Shown piece by piece: positions 1 through 7,122 of a stretch of 13,252 nt of DNA. Numbering within the stretch: the first letter of the stretch is position 1; the number at the start of each line of letters is the position of its first letter. The stretch is from an uncultured Campylobacter sp. (lineage in GTDB: Bacteria > Campylobacterota > Campylobacteria > Campylobacterales > Campylobacteraceae), in the NCBI RefSeq assembly GCF_938017705.1, contig NZ_CALIIS010000244.1, positions 1 to 13,252 of the forward strand, given 5' to 3'. The notes beneath the pieces were generated by a model. That model was not told where the DNA came from, ran no database searches, and worked only from the letters and a program-made list of their open reading frames with translations. Made by a program: the position numbers and the translations under genes.

Positions 1-57
1 TTCCTGAAATTTTAGAAATTTCTGCGCCTCGCCGGTTTTGGTTGTTTTATTTACTAC

Positions 58-82
58 TTTTAAAGCGTAAAGCGCTTTAAAA
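58..82. repeat. Perfect 10-bp hairpin, TTTTAAAGCG / CGCTTTAAAA
   Basis: The arms 58-67 and 73-82 are exact reverse complements around a 5-nt loop. Weaker, decayed versions of the same arrangement follow at about 122-147 and 192-213, so this is one member of a small local repeat family. It has no adjacent long T-run on either strand that would make it a clear terminator. Confidence 0.55.
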
Positions 83-311
83 TGGCTTTTGCGCATCGCA
101 GAGCGGTTTTTACATTACCATTTTTAAAGCTCAAAGTGCCTTAAAAGCGAGCTAGTTTTTATTTATCGCGATCTCCACACTTTCGCGAGCCATTTTAAGC
201 GTTAAATGCTTTGAGGTGCCATAAAGCGCTACAAAGTGCCGTTATACATAGCATGTATCGTGAATTCGCATCGCCGCGCCGTATCGCGCTTTCGCACTGT
301 CGCGCCTTCAA

Positions 312-483
312 AAAAATCGCGCTAAATTTGCGCACAGGCACCGCATTGCTGTTTCTGCACTGCACCCATTCGCATCTTCGCGCTACCGATAAAAATCGCG
401 ATTCGCTTTGCACTTTCGCCGCCGCACTGCCATATCGCCGAACAAAAATCACACTAAATTTACACACAGGCACTGTGATGCTA
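312..483. repeat. Degenerate direct repeat, two 40-bp copies
   Basis: Copies at 312-351 and 444-483 (132 bp apart) align without gaps. They differ at 9 of 40 positions by my count, and 8 of those are transitions (mostly G to A or C to T). The shared core reads AAAAATCRCRCTAAATTTRC followed by RCACAGGCAC. Shorter relatives of the first ten bases occur at 391, 540 and 692. This is probably decaying non-coding repeat sequence. Confidence 0.6.
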
Positions 484-549
484 CCTTGCCGCGGCGTTAT
501 TCCGCTACACTGCAACTCGGCATAAGCAACGCCGCAGATAAAAATCGCG

Positions 550-582
550 CTTTCATCGTCGCGTCGGCCGCGACGATGAAAG
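550..582. repeat. Perfect 14-bp inverted repeat, 5-nt loop
   Basis: CTTTCATCGTCGCG (550-563) is followed by the loop TCGGC and then its exact reverse complement (569-582). Read on the minus strand, the stem is followed after a few bases by GATTTTTATC. A rho-independent terminator for minus-strand transcripts is therefore possible, although the T-run starts late. It lies in otherwise non-coding sequence. Confidence 0.6.
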
Positions 583-763
583 AAAATGCGATCCGCCTCG
601 CACCTCTGTCGCTGCGTCGTGCCGTACAACGCATTGCTCCTGCGCCGCACCACTAAATAAAATCACGCCGCCGTATTGAAATGCAGCAGATAAAAATCGC
701 ACTAAAATTTACGCGCGAATTAGCGTTTGGATTTACACCCTGCATGGCAAAAATGTAAAATTT

Positions 764-793
764 AACGTAAAATTTTGCGCTAAATTTTACGTT
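764..793 (-). terminator. Hairpin just after the cysS stop, probable terminator
   Basis: The arms 764-775 (AACGTAAAATTT) and 782-793 are exact 12-bp reverse complements with a 6-nt loop. The structure starts immediately after the cysS stop codon (794-796). On the minus strand the stem is followed by AAATTTTACATTTTTG, a T-rich but interrupted tail. Position favours a terminator for the murJ-cysS transcript. The AT-rich stem also belongs to the AAATTTTACG word family found in other spacers here, so it could instead be just another copy of that repeat. Confidence 0.55.
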
Positions 794-2287
794 TTACTCC
801 GCTGCGACCTCCCAAACGGTGCCGCTAGGCGTATCCATCACTTCGATCTTCATATTCGTAAGGCGCGTCCTGATGGCATCTGCGCTCGCAAAGTCCTTTT
901 CTGCCTTCGCCTGCGCACGCTGTTTTATCAGCTCCTCGATCTGCGCCCTTTGCTGCTCGCTCACGCCGAAGCGAAAGTATTCGGTCTCATCCTCATATAA
1001 AATTCCAAGGGTCTGCTTCGCAAACTCTAAATTTGCGGCGATCTGAGCCTTTAGCGCCTTGTCTTTGGGCGCTCGATCGAGCGCTTCGTTCGCGCCTGCT
1101 ACGAAGCTATCGAGCACCGCAAGCGCGCCCGAGGTGTTGAGATCATCGCTTAAAAACTCCATCATCTCCGATCTAAATTTAGCCTCCGCAGCAGGCAGCT
1201 CGGACGCTGAATTTTTAAGCTTGGATTTCGACGCCGCGCCCAGGCTTAAATTTTGAGATCCGCTCGAAGCTAAATTTTGCCCTGCAGCGGGAGCTAAAAC
1301 GTCACGGACACGCTTTTTAAGGCGGTAAATTTTATCGAGCCTCTTTTTACTTGCAAGCAGATCGGTCACCGAATAATTAAAATTTGCCCTGTAATGCGAG
1401 CTTAAGAGATAAAATCTCAGCGCCTCGCCTGGAGCGATTTTTAGGGCGTCTCCTACAAAAAAGGAGTTGCCGAGGCTCTTGCTCATCTTTTCGTTATTTA
1501 CCTGCACGAAGCCATTGTGAAGCCAGTATTTGCTTAGCGCTCTATGACTGGCGCAGCGGCACTGCGCGGCTTCATTTTCGTGATGAGGGAAGAGTAGATC
1601 GGCACCGCCTGCGTGAATGTCTATGCAAAATTGCGGATCGCCGCTATCAAGGTGCGCTAAAATCATTGCAACGCACTCGCTGTGCCAGCCCGGGCGCCCT
1701 TTGCCAAACGGGCTATCAAACCAATTCTCGTCAAATTTCCACAGCACGAAGTCCTTCTCGTCGTGCTTGGCATCGTTCGAAGCGACGCGGGCGATGTTTT
1801 TGCCGGCGCCCTCTTTTTTGCCGCTAAGGCTTAGATAATCCCCGTCCTTGTGCGTGTCGAAGTAGATGCCGTCACCCGCGATCTCGTAAGCAAAGCCTTT
1901 TTGAAGAAGCGAGGATATGAGCTCGCAGATCGCGACGATATTTTCGGTCGCTTTAGGCGAAATACTCGCGTCCGCGACGTTTAGCGCGCTCATATCCTGC
2001 AAATATCTGCGGGTGTAAAACTCCGTGATCTCCCCCAGACTCTTGCCGGTTTCCGCCATCTTTTTTAAAATTTTATCGTCGATGTCGGTGAAATTTCGCG
2101 CAAATTTAACCTCATATCCCTCCGCTTGCAGCACGCGCCGCAGCAGATCGAAGCTCACGGCGCTTTTTGCGTGGCCTAGATGCGCGTCGTCATAGACGGT
2201 CGGACCGCAGGCGTAAATGCGCGCCAACCCCTCGCTAATGGGCTTAAACGGGAGCTTCTTTTTGCTCAAACTATCATAAATTACCAT
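794..2287 (-). CDS. cysS: Cysteinyl-tRNA synthetase
   Basis: This enzyme charges tRNA-Cys with cysteine using ATP, in the cytoplasm. It is a class I synthetase. The HIGH motif appears as HLGH (residues 36-39) and the KMSKS motif is intact at 267-271. By comparison with the E. coli enzyme the catalytic zinc ligands are C27, C205 (in GWHSEC), H235 and E239 (in PHHENE). The C-terminal helical anticodon-binding region follows. At 497 residues it is longer than the usual 460 or so. The excess sits at about residues 331-369, a Ser/Ala/Gln/Leu-rich stretch in which GQNLASSGSQNLSLG repeats QNL, between the catalytic domain and the C-terminal helices. The gene overlaps the end of murJ by 14 bp, so the two are almost certainly co-transcribed and probably translationally coupled. 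The start is ATG at 2285-2287. Confidence 0.97.
   Translation of the reverse strand: MVIYDSLSKKKLPFKPISEGLARIYACGPTVYDDAHLGHAKSAVSFDLLRRVLQAEGYEVKFARNFTDIDDKILKKMAETGKSLGEITEFYTRRYLQDMSALNVADASISPKATENIVAICELISSLLQKGFAYEIAGDGIYFDTHKDGDYLSLSGKKEGAGKNIARVASNDAKHDEKDFVLWKFDENWFDSPFGKGRPGWHSECVAMILAHLDSGDPQFCIDIHAGGADLLFPHHENEAAQCRCASHRALSKYWLHNGFVQVNNEKMSKSLGNSFFVGDALKIAPGEALRFYLLSSHYRANFNYSVTDLLASKKRLDKIYRLKKRVRDVLAPAAGQNLASSGSQNLSLGAASKSKLKNSASELPAAEAKFRSEMMEFLSDDLNTSGALAVLDSFVAGANEALDRAPKDKALKAQIAANLEFAKQTLGILYEDETEYFRFGVSEQQRAQIEELIKQRAQAKAEKDFASADAIRTRLTNMKIEVMDTPSGTVWEVAAE
1181..1297 (-). other. Low-complexity insert within cysS
   Basis: This segment encodes about residues 331-369 of CysS, which the typical 460-residue enzymes lack. 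On the coding strand the word CAAAATTTA occurs twice, 24 nt apart in frame, giving Gln-Asn-Leu each time. The word closely resembles the AAATTTA elements of the intergenic spacers in this window. The insert lies in a linker where extra residues should be tolerated. The boundaries are approximate because they come from family knowledge and not from an alignment. Confidence 0.5.
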
Positions 2288-3671
2288 AATACAAGCCTTT
2301 TAAAATGTATAAAATCGCCGCTTCGCCCGCACAAAGCGCCGCGATCGCAATAATTTTTTTTGCGCGGATTATAGCCAAAAAGTTATTAAATCCAAAAAAA
2401 TAGAGATTAAAGCCGAGCAGAAACGCCCCCGTTATCGTGCTTGCAAACGCAAGCCCCACCGCTCCGAACGGTTTAAAAAACAGCGCGCACAAAGCGACGT
2501 TTATAAAGACGCACCAGATCGAAATTTTCGCGCTTAGCTTCTGCTTCATATTCGCATACAGCCAGTGCGAAAAAATCCTAGATAGCCCGAACGGCACGAG
2601 CCCTACCATATACGCGCCGAGAACCGCGGCGCATTCAATGGAATTTTGGCGTGTAAATTCTCCGCGCTCAAACAGCAGCTGCGTGATCTCGTTTCGCAGC
2701 ATCACGCCGCCTATCGCAGAGAGCCCGAGCAGCGCCAAAAGGAAGTAAAATCCGCGCTGCACGAGCGCCAGAGCCTGCGCGTCGTCGTGAGCTTTTACGA
2801 ATTTGCTCATGCGCGGAAAGATCGCCGTGCTAAGCGCGATCGCAAAAAGCGCGAGCGGCAGCTGAAATATGCGGTTGGCATAGTATAGATAGCTGATACT
2901 ACCGCTAGCAAGGAAGCTCGCAAAAAAGGTATCAATAAACGAGCTTAGCTGAAGCGCCGACGCACCGAGCACGCCCGCGAAAAAATTTTTATAAAAGCCC
3001 TGCGTCTGCGGTTTATCGCCTCGTGCAAGCCGCGCAAAGCCGCCGGTTAAGACGCGTAGCATACCGGTAAATTTTAGCGCATAAACATGCACCGCAAGCT
3101 GCAAAAGTCCGCCTGCTACGACGCCGAAGCTAAGATAGAGCACCGCCGTGGCGCCGTCCTTGCCGCGAGCCAGCAGAAGCGCCGCGATCATCGCTAAATT
3201 TAAAAGCGCGGTCGAAAACGCCGTCGTAGCGAAGTGATCGCGATACTGAAGCAGCGAGGCAAAGAGCGTAACGACGAAAATGAATGTAAGGTAGAAAAAA
3301 TTTATCCGCACGTATGGCACGGCAAGACCGATCTGCTCGGCGCTAAATCCGTATGCCAAAACTTTGGTAAAAACGGGCGCGGCAAGCAGCACGAGTGCCG
3401 TCAAAAGCGCGATGAAAATGCTAAATTTAATAAGCACCGCTGCGGCGAAAATTCCTTTTTTGCGCGCGGCTGTAAAACTAGGCAAAAACGCCTGCGTAAA
3501 GGCTCCCTCGCCGAAGAGTCTGCGAAAAAGATTGGGTAGTTTAAACGCTACGAAAAACAGATCGCTGTAAATCCCCGCGCCCAAAACCGATGCGGTAAGC
3601 AGGTCGCGCACGAAACCCAAAACCCGCGAAACCAGCGTGCCTACGCTATTTGTAAAAAAGCCTCTGAGCAT
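2274..3671 (-). CDS. murJ: Lipid II flippase MurJ (MviN family)
   Basis: MurJ is an inner-membrane MOP-superfamily transporter that flips lipid II to the periplasmic face for peptidoglycan assembly. The 465-residue protein is hydrophobic throughout and consistent with about 14 membrane helices. It is somewhat shorter than E. coli MurJ (about 510). The N-terminal signature is intact: SRVLGFVRD with R16 and R22, D37 in the second helix, and LPNLFRRLFGEGAF with R50 and R51. These match the E. coli charged cavity residues R18, R24, D39, R52 and R53. ATG is at 3669-3671 with GGAG a few bases upstream. The stop overlaps cysS by 14 bp. It is transcribed divergently from the Mla-type operon across an 80-bp gap. 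ddl and murF downstream act in the same pathway. Confidence 0.95.
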   Translation of the reverse strand: MLRGFFTNSVGTLVSRVLGFVRDLLTASVLGAGIYSDLFFVAFKLPNLFRRLFGEGAFTQAFLPSFTAARKKGIFAAAVLIKFSIFIALLTALVLLAAPVFTKVLAYGFSAEQIGLAVPYVRINFFYLTFIFVVTLFASLLQYRDHFATTAFSTALLNLAMIAALLLARGKDGATAVLYLSFGVVAGGLLQLAVHVYALKFTGMLRVLTGGFARLARGDKPQTQGFYKNFFAGVLGASALQLSSFIDTFFASFLASGSISYLYYANRIFQLPLALFAIALSTAIFPRMSKFVKAHDDAQALALVQRGFYFLLALLGLSAIGGVMLRNEITQLLFERGEFTRQNSIECAAVLGAYMVGLVPFGLSRIFSHWLYANMKQKLSAKISIWCVFINVALCALFFKPFGAVGLAFASTITGAFLLGFNLYFFGFNNFLAIIRAKKIIAIAALCAGEAAILYILKGLYYGNL

Positions 3672-3710
3672 AAATCTCCATTAAATTTTATAAAATGCCA
3701 AGGTTGATTA

Positions 3711-3720
3711 TATTATAATT
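3711..3720. promoter_or_regulatory. Overlapping divergent -10 elements between murJ and mlaE
   Basis: The 8-bp palindrome ATTATAAT (3712-3719) gives a perfect TATAAT on the plus strand (3714-3719) and on the minus strand (3717 to 3712). The first faces the mlaE start 33 bp downstream. The second faces murJ about 40 bp away. Campylobacter sigma-70 promoters depend mainly on the -10 box and an AT-rich upstream region, and this spacer fits that. If both are used, polymerases would compete for the same bases. The sequence identity is direct observation; promoter function is inferred. Confidence 0.6.
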
Positions 3721-3751
3721 TCCCCTATTTTTTGATTTTGGAGAGAAATTT

Positions 3752-4855
3752 TTGCGGAATTTAGCCTTTTCACTCGAAAGCTCGGGCGGGAAAAATACCT
3801 TATCGCTACGCGGGCAGTGGAACTACAAAAGCTCGCGCTCCCAGCTACTTGCACTAAAAAAAGCGGTAAAAAATTTAAACGAGCTGGAGCTAAGCTTAAG
3901 CGAAATTTCAAATTTAGACTATTTCATGGCGCTGATGATCAAAAACGCCCTTGCCGGCAAGCGGGTTAGCCTTGTGGAGGATGGCAGCAAAGCTGCCAAA
4001 ATTTTAAGCTTTATGGATGATAAAACGATCGATTTTAGCTACGTACCCGAGTCTCGTAGGCTAAATTTTTTAGCGCAGATCGGACTTTATTGCCATCTTG
4101 GAATTCTAGGCTTGCTAAGCCTTGCAAGCTTTTTGGGCGAGTTTTTCTCCAAACTCGCAGCTTTTATAATTCATCCGATGAAATTCCGCTTCAAAGAAAC
4201 CGTAAATTTCATCAAAGATAGCGGCATAGACGCGCTTTTCATAGTCTCATTGACGGCATTTTTGATAGGTATCGTGCTTGCTTACATAGGCTCTGATATG
4301 CTTTCTAAATTTGGTGCTAGCATCTATATCATCGATATAATGGGTGCTTTGACGCTCCGTGAAGTAGCGCCTCTAATCGCCGCCATTGTCATAGCGGGTC
4401 GCTCGGCTTCGAGCTTTACGGCGCAGATCGGCGTGATGAAGATCACAGAAGAGATCGATGCGATGAGGACGATGGGCTTTGATCCGTTTTATTTTCTTGC
4501 GATGCCGCGCATTATCGCGATGGTACTAATCATGCCGCTAGTCATTTTTATCGCAGATTCGGTAAGTATTTTTGCTCAGATGATCGTGTGTGACGCGTAT
4601 TTAGACATAGCCTTTAGCGATTATTTGGATAGATTTAAGGCTTCTGTAGAGCTTAGGCATTTTTTAGTAGGTATGATTAAAGCGCCGTTTTTCGGGGCAT
4701 TCATTGCTATCATCGGCTGCATGCGGGGTTTTGAGGTTAAAGGAAATACCCAAAGCATCGGCGAATACACCACCATTAGCGTCGTAAACGCGATATTTTG
4801 GGTTATCGCGATCGACGCGGTATTCGCGGTTCTGTTTTCGGAAATCGGGCTATGA
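3752..4855 (+). CDS. mlaE: STAS-MlaE fusion permease of Mla-type lipid ABC transporter
   Basis: This is the inner-membrane permease of an MCE/Mla ABC system that moves phospholipid between inner and outer membranes. Residues 1 to about 95 look like a STAS domain. STAS is a separate protein, MlaB, in E. coli; here it is fused to the permease. The usual Asp-Ser/Thr-x-Gly position reads D56-Y-F-M, so the phospho-acceptor residue appears to be missing. Residues 145-367 are the MlaE domain, with membrane segments near 160-182, 195-217, 250-277, 305-325 and 341-363. They include the conserved GRSASSFTAQIG (216-227) and the coupling helix EEIDAMRTMG (233-242). The start is TTG at 3752 with GGAGAG at 3740-3745, six bases upstream; no ATG fits as well. 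The C. jejuni relative is known as iamB (Cj1646, from memory). The stop overlaps mlaF by 4 bp. Confidence 0.93.
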   Translation: MRNLAFSLESSGGKNTLSLRGQWNYKSSRSQLLALKKAVKNLNELELSLSEISNLDYFMALMIKNALAGKRVSLVEDGSKAAKILSFMDDKTIDFSYVPESRRLNFLAQIGLYCHLGILGLLSLASFLGEFFSKLAAFIIHPMKFRFKETVNFIKDSGIDALFIVSLTAFLIGIVLAYIGSDMLSKFGASIYIIDIMGALTLREVAPLIAAIVIAGRSASSFTAQIGVMKITEEIDAMRTMGFDPFYFLAMPRIIAMVLIMPLVIFIADSVSIFAQMIVCDAYLDIAFSDYLDRFKASVELRHFLVGMIKAPFFGAFIAIIGCMRGFEVKGNTQSIGEYTTISVVNAIFWVIAIDAVFAVLFSEIGL

Positions 4856-5622
4856 GCGAGCAAGTGCAATCCGGCGAAAGCGCTAAAATTATAGTCGCGC
4901 GCGATGTTACTACCGCGTACGGATCGCGCGTTATGCACGATAGCGTGAGCTTTAGCGTCAAAAAGGGCGAAATTTACGGCTTTTTAGGCGGTAGCGGTAG
5001 CGGCAAAACGACGTTAATGAAAACGCTCATATTTTTAAAACGCCCGCAAAGCGGCGAGATTAAAATTTTCGGGCGCGATATTTGGCGCGCGAACGAGGCG
5101 GAACAAAACGAGATCCGCCTAAAATGCGGCGTGATGTTTCAGTTCGGCGCGCTTTACAGCTCGATGAGCGTGCTCGAAAACGTAGGCGTGCTGCTGCGCG
5201 AATACTCTAAATTTAGCGAGCGCGAGATAGATGAGCTATCGATGTTTTGGATCCAAAAGGTAGGGCTTAAGAAGGAGGCTGCTGCGCTTAGCCCAAACGA
5301 GCTTAGCGGCGGTATGAAAAAGCGCGTGGCGCTGGCTCGCGCGCTAGCACTTAGTCCTGAAATTTTATTTTTGGACGAGCCGAACTCGGGGCTTGATCCG
5401 CTCAGCGCCAGAGCCCTTGATAGGCTTGTTTGCGAGCTTAGAGACAGCCTCGGCGTCACGGTCGTGATGGTGACGCACGATGTGGATAGTATCTTTGACA
5501 TTTTGGATCGGTTTTTGATCGTGGATAATCAAAAAATCGCTTTTGAAGGAAATATCGAGGAGATTTCAAGCCTAGAGAATAACCCGCTCGAAGAGCTATT
5601 TAAGATGCGACAAAGAGATTAA
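4852..5622 (+). CDS. mlaF: Mla-type lipid ABC transporter, ATP-binding protein
   Basis: This is the cytoplasmic ATPase that powers the MlaE permease. The 256-residue protein carries the full nucleotide-binding set: Walker A GGSGSGKT (46-53), Q-loop Q97 (MFQFGALYSS), signature LSGGM (151-155), Walker B ILFLDE (171-176) and H-loop H209. I start it at the ATG that overlaps the mlaE stop in ATGA (4852-4855). A longer frame from an ATG at 4798 would add 18 residues encoded inside mlaE and lacks ABC homology. The ribosome binding site is weak (CGGA), consistent with translational coupling. A 568-bp spacer separates it from mlaD, which is unusual for this operon. The C. jejuni counterpart is iamA (Cj1647, from memory). 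Confidence 0.94.
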   Translation: MSEQVQSGESAKIIVARDVTTAYGSRVMHDSVSFSVKKGEIYGFLGGSGSGKTTLMKTLIFLKRPQSGEIKIFGRDIWRANEAEQNEIRLKCGVMFQFGALYSSMSVLENVGVLLREYSKFSEREIDELSMFWIQKVGLKKEAAALSPNELSGGMKKRVALARALALSPEILFLDEPNSGLDPLSARALDRLVCELRDSLGVTVVMVTHDVDSIFDILDRFLIVDNQKIAFEGNIEEISSLENNPLEELFKMRQRD

Positions 5623-6190
5623 ACTTCGGAATTTACCGAGCCGAAATATGCATCGCGGCGGGTAAAATTTAGATAGGTAGGAGCTGAAATTTTAAAATAG
5701 CGGCGGGAAAATTTTAAATTTTAAACCTAGCGAGGAATTCCGGGATCCGCAGGGCTTAAATTTTTAAAATTTAGACCTTAGCGGCTCAATCGAAATTTTA
5801 AAATTTAAGCAGGTCGCATTTAAGGGCGCATTTATTGGATAGCGCATTAAATTTTAAAAATTTAGACCTTAGCGGCTCAATCGAAATTTTAAAATTTAGG
5901 CGGGTCGTATTTAAGGGCGCATTTATTGGATAGCGCATTAAATTTTAAAATTTAAACGAGCAAGCGGCGTTAAATTTAAACCGGGGCGGTAAAATTTTAC
6001 GCTAAAATACGGCGCGACGATATTTTGAAATTTCAAAATGCACGCTAAGCTTTAAAATTTAAACTCAGATGATTCTGCGAATTTTGCGGCTATTTGAGAA
6101 AAGGCTAAGTTTTAAAATTTAAGCCCAAATGGCTATTTTAAGGCATATCGCAGGGCTTAAATTTTACGCTCTGAAATTTAGGAGAAAAGA
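5623..6190. other. 568-bp AT-rich repeat spacer inside the mla operon
   Basis: No coding potential is visible. The stretch is packed with AAATTTTAAAATTT palindromic words, often followed by AGC or AGG. It contains a 91-bp tandem duplication (listed separately). CGCAGGGCTTAAATTT appears twice, near 5748 and 6151, and CTAAG(C)TTTTAAAATTTAA twice, near 6047 and 6105. TAAAATTTTACGCTAAA at 5990-6006 recurs exactly in the ddl downstream hairpin (9302-9318). I see no clear T-tailed terminator after mlaF. The only item beyond repeats is the ribosome binding site AGGAG at 6180-6184 for mlaD. The spacer could host a promoter, an attenuator or an untranslated leader, or be neutral repeat expansion. Confidence 0.75.
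5756..5958. repeat. 91-bp tandem duplication plus partial third copy
   Basis: Copy 1 is 5756-5846 and copy 2 is 5847-5937. They align without gaps and differ at 4 of 91 positions by my count. A partial third copy begins at 5938 (TTAAATTTTAAAATTTA) and then diverges. Each unit has two AAATTT/TTTAAAATTT words, an interior ACCTTAGCGGCTCAATCG, and the end GCATTTATTGGATAGCGCA. The high identity implies a recent slippage or unequal-crossover duplication, or ongoing homogenisation. No open frame runs through it. Confidence 0.9.
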
Positions 6191-7120
6191 TTGGAAAATA
6201 GAACTTCATACACGATAGTAGGCGCATTTGTTATGATCTGCGTCGCGGCTCTTACGGCATTTATGTGGTGGATGCTTACTAAGACCGACCGCGGCGAGAG
6301 CTACCGCTCCTACTATATCCACACAAAAGAGCTTCCCGTAGGCATTAAGGAGAATTCCGAGGTTAAATTTATCGGCGTAAATGCGGGCATCATCAAAAGT
6401 ATCGACTTTGCCGATATTGAAAATGCGATTATTGAGATTGAAATTTCGGTAAAAAGCAAACTGCCGATCTCGCAAGATAGCGTCGCCAAGGTAGAATCTC
6501 AAGGCATCAGCGGAATCGCGTTTATAAATATCACGAAAGGAAGTGGCAAGCTTTTCCCGCCGAATGATAAAAAGCCGATAATTGCGCTGGATAAAACGCT
6601 TCTTGATAAAATCGGCTCCAAAGCCGAAGTCATCACCGATAGCGTGAGTGAGATGATCTTTAAAATTAATGGGCTGTTGTCTAAGCAAAATACCGATAAA
6701 GTGGATAGAATTCTATCTTCGATGGATAAATTTAGCGCTGAGCTAAGTGATGAGAAAAAATTCCAAAGCTTAGACGCGCTGCTTGCTAACGTAAATACTC
6801 TCATAGCAAATTTAAACGAGCGCGAGAAGGAGCTGGACGCGCTGCTAGATAATCTAAACGCCTTTGCCGTGAGTGCTGCCAATCTATCGAATTCACTGGA
6901 TAAAACCGCAGGCATCATCACTAAGCGTATCGATCGCGGCGAGTACAATCTAAAAGCAATCTTGGATCCTACACTTGAGGAGGCAAAAAACACTCTTGGC
7001 GAGCTAAAAAAATCGCTTAGAGAATTCCAAGGCGCGATGTTTAGGCTAGAGGACAATCCTTACGATTTCTTTTTCAAAGACACTTCTAAAAGCGCGGATC
7101 GCGACGATAAAAAGGAATAA
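6191..7120 (+). CDS. mlaD: MlaD-type MCE domain protein
   Basis: This is the inner-membrane-anchored periplasmic lipid-binding subunit of the Mla-type transporter. MCE proteins form hexameric rings with a hydrophobic central pore above the MlaFE complex. The 309-residue protein has one N-terminal membrane segment (about 8-29) and then an MCE domain at about 38-117 (for example EVKFIGVNAGIIKSIDF). A long helical, heptad-like region (about 140-290) follows, ending in a charged tail. The start is TTG at 6191 with AGGAG at 6180-6184, six bases upstream. The helical tail is longer than in E. coli MlaD (about 183 residues), which suggests a needle-like or extended channel; that is inference. The next gene begins 2 nt after its stop. 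No mlaC or mlaA is present in the window. Confidence 0.93.
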   Translation: MENRTSYTIVGAFVMICVAALTAFMWWMLTKTDRGESYRSYYIHTKELPVGIKENSEVKFIGVNAGIIKSIDFADIENAIIEIEISVKSKLPISQDSVAKVESQGISGIAFINITKGSGKLFPPNDKKPIIALDKTLLDKIGSKAEVITDSVSEMIFKINGLLSKQNTDKVDRILSSMDKFSAELSDEKKFQSLDALLANVNTLIANLNEREKELDALLDNLNAFAVSAANLSNSLDKTAGIITKRIDRGEYNLKAILDPTLEEAKNTLGELKKSLREFQGAMFRLEDNPYDFFFKDTSKSADRDDKKE

Positions 7121-7122
7121 AG

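Larger units (their letters stand above)
1..793. other. Non-coding, repeat-rich stretch downstream of cysS
   Basis: No convincing gene lies here. Open frames on both strands (for example 195-653 minus and 211-525 plus) are mutually overlapping, low in complexity, rich in Arg/Cys/Ser, and lack a clear ribosome binding site. The sequence holds degenerate copies of an AAAAATCRCR word at about 312, 391, 444, 540 and 692. Three copies continue into CTAAATTT or CTAAAATTT. Variants of TTTTAAAGCG...TTAAAA occur near 58, 122 and 192. Perfect hairpins occur at 58-82 and 550-582. In C. jejuni the gene after cysS is msbA (from memory); nothing like it is visible here. A minus-strand frame beginning at ATG 94-96 runs off the left edge (32 codons), but it has no good ribosome binding site and overlaps the hairpin, so I do not call it. 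Confidence 0.6.

Noticed and set aside
1..96. Minus-strand frame from ATG 94-96 running off the left edge (32 codons)
   Set aside because: No good ribosome binding site, it overlaps the hairpin at 58-82, and no family is recognised. More sequence to the left would be needed to judge it.
195..653. 152-codon open frame on the minus strand downstream of cysS
   Set aside because: It is Arg/Cys/Ser-rich, made of local repeats, has no ribosome binding site, is overlapped by equally open plus-strand frames, and shows no family resemblance.
4798..4851. Longer start for mlaF at ATG 4798
   Set aside because: The extra 18 residues lie wholly inside mlaE, are not ABC-like, and the ATGA overlap at 4852 is the typical coupled start.
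5756..5958. The 91-bp repeats as a CRISPR array
   Set aside because: The copies are directly adjacent with no unique spacers, the unit is too long, and no cas gene is nearby. This is a tandem duplication.
6206..7056. Long minus-strand frames (160 and 185 codons) opposite mlaD
   Set aside because: They are antisense shadows of a well-supported MCE gene; the encoded sequences resemble nothing.
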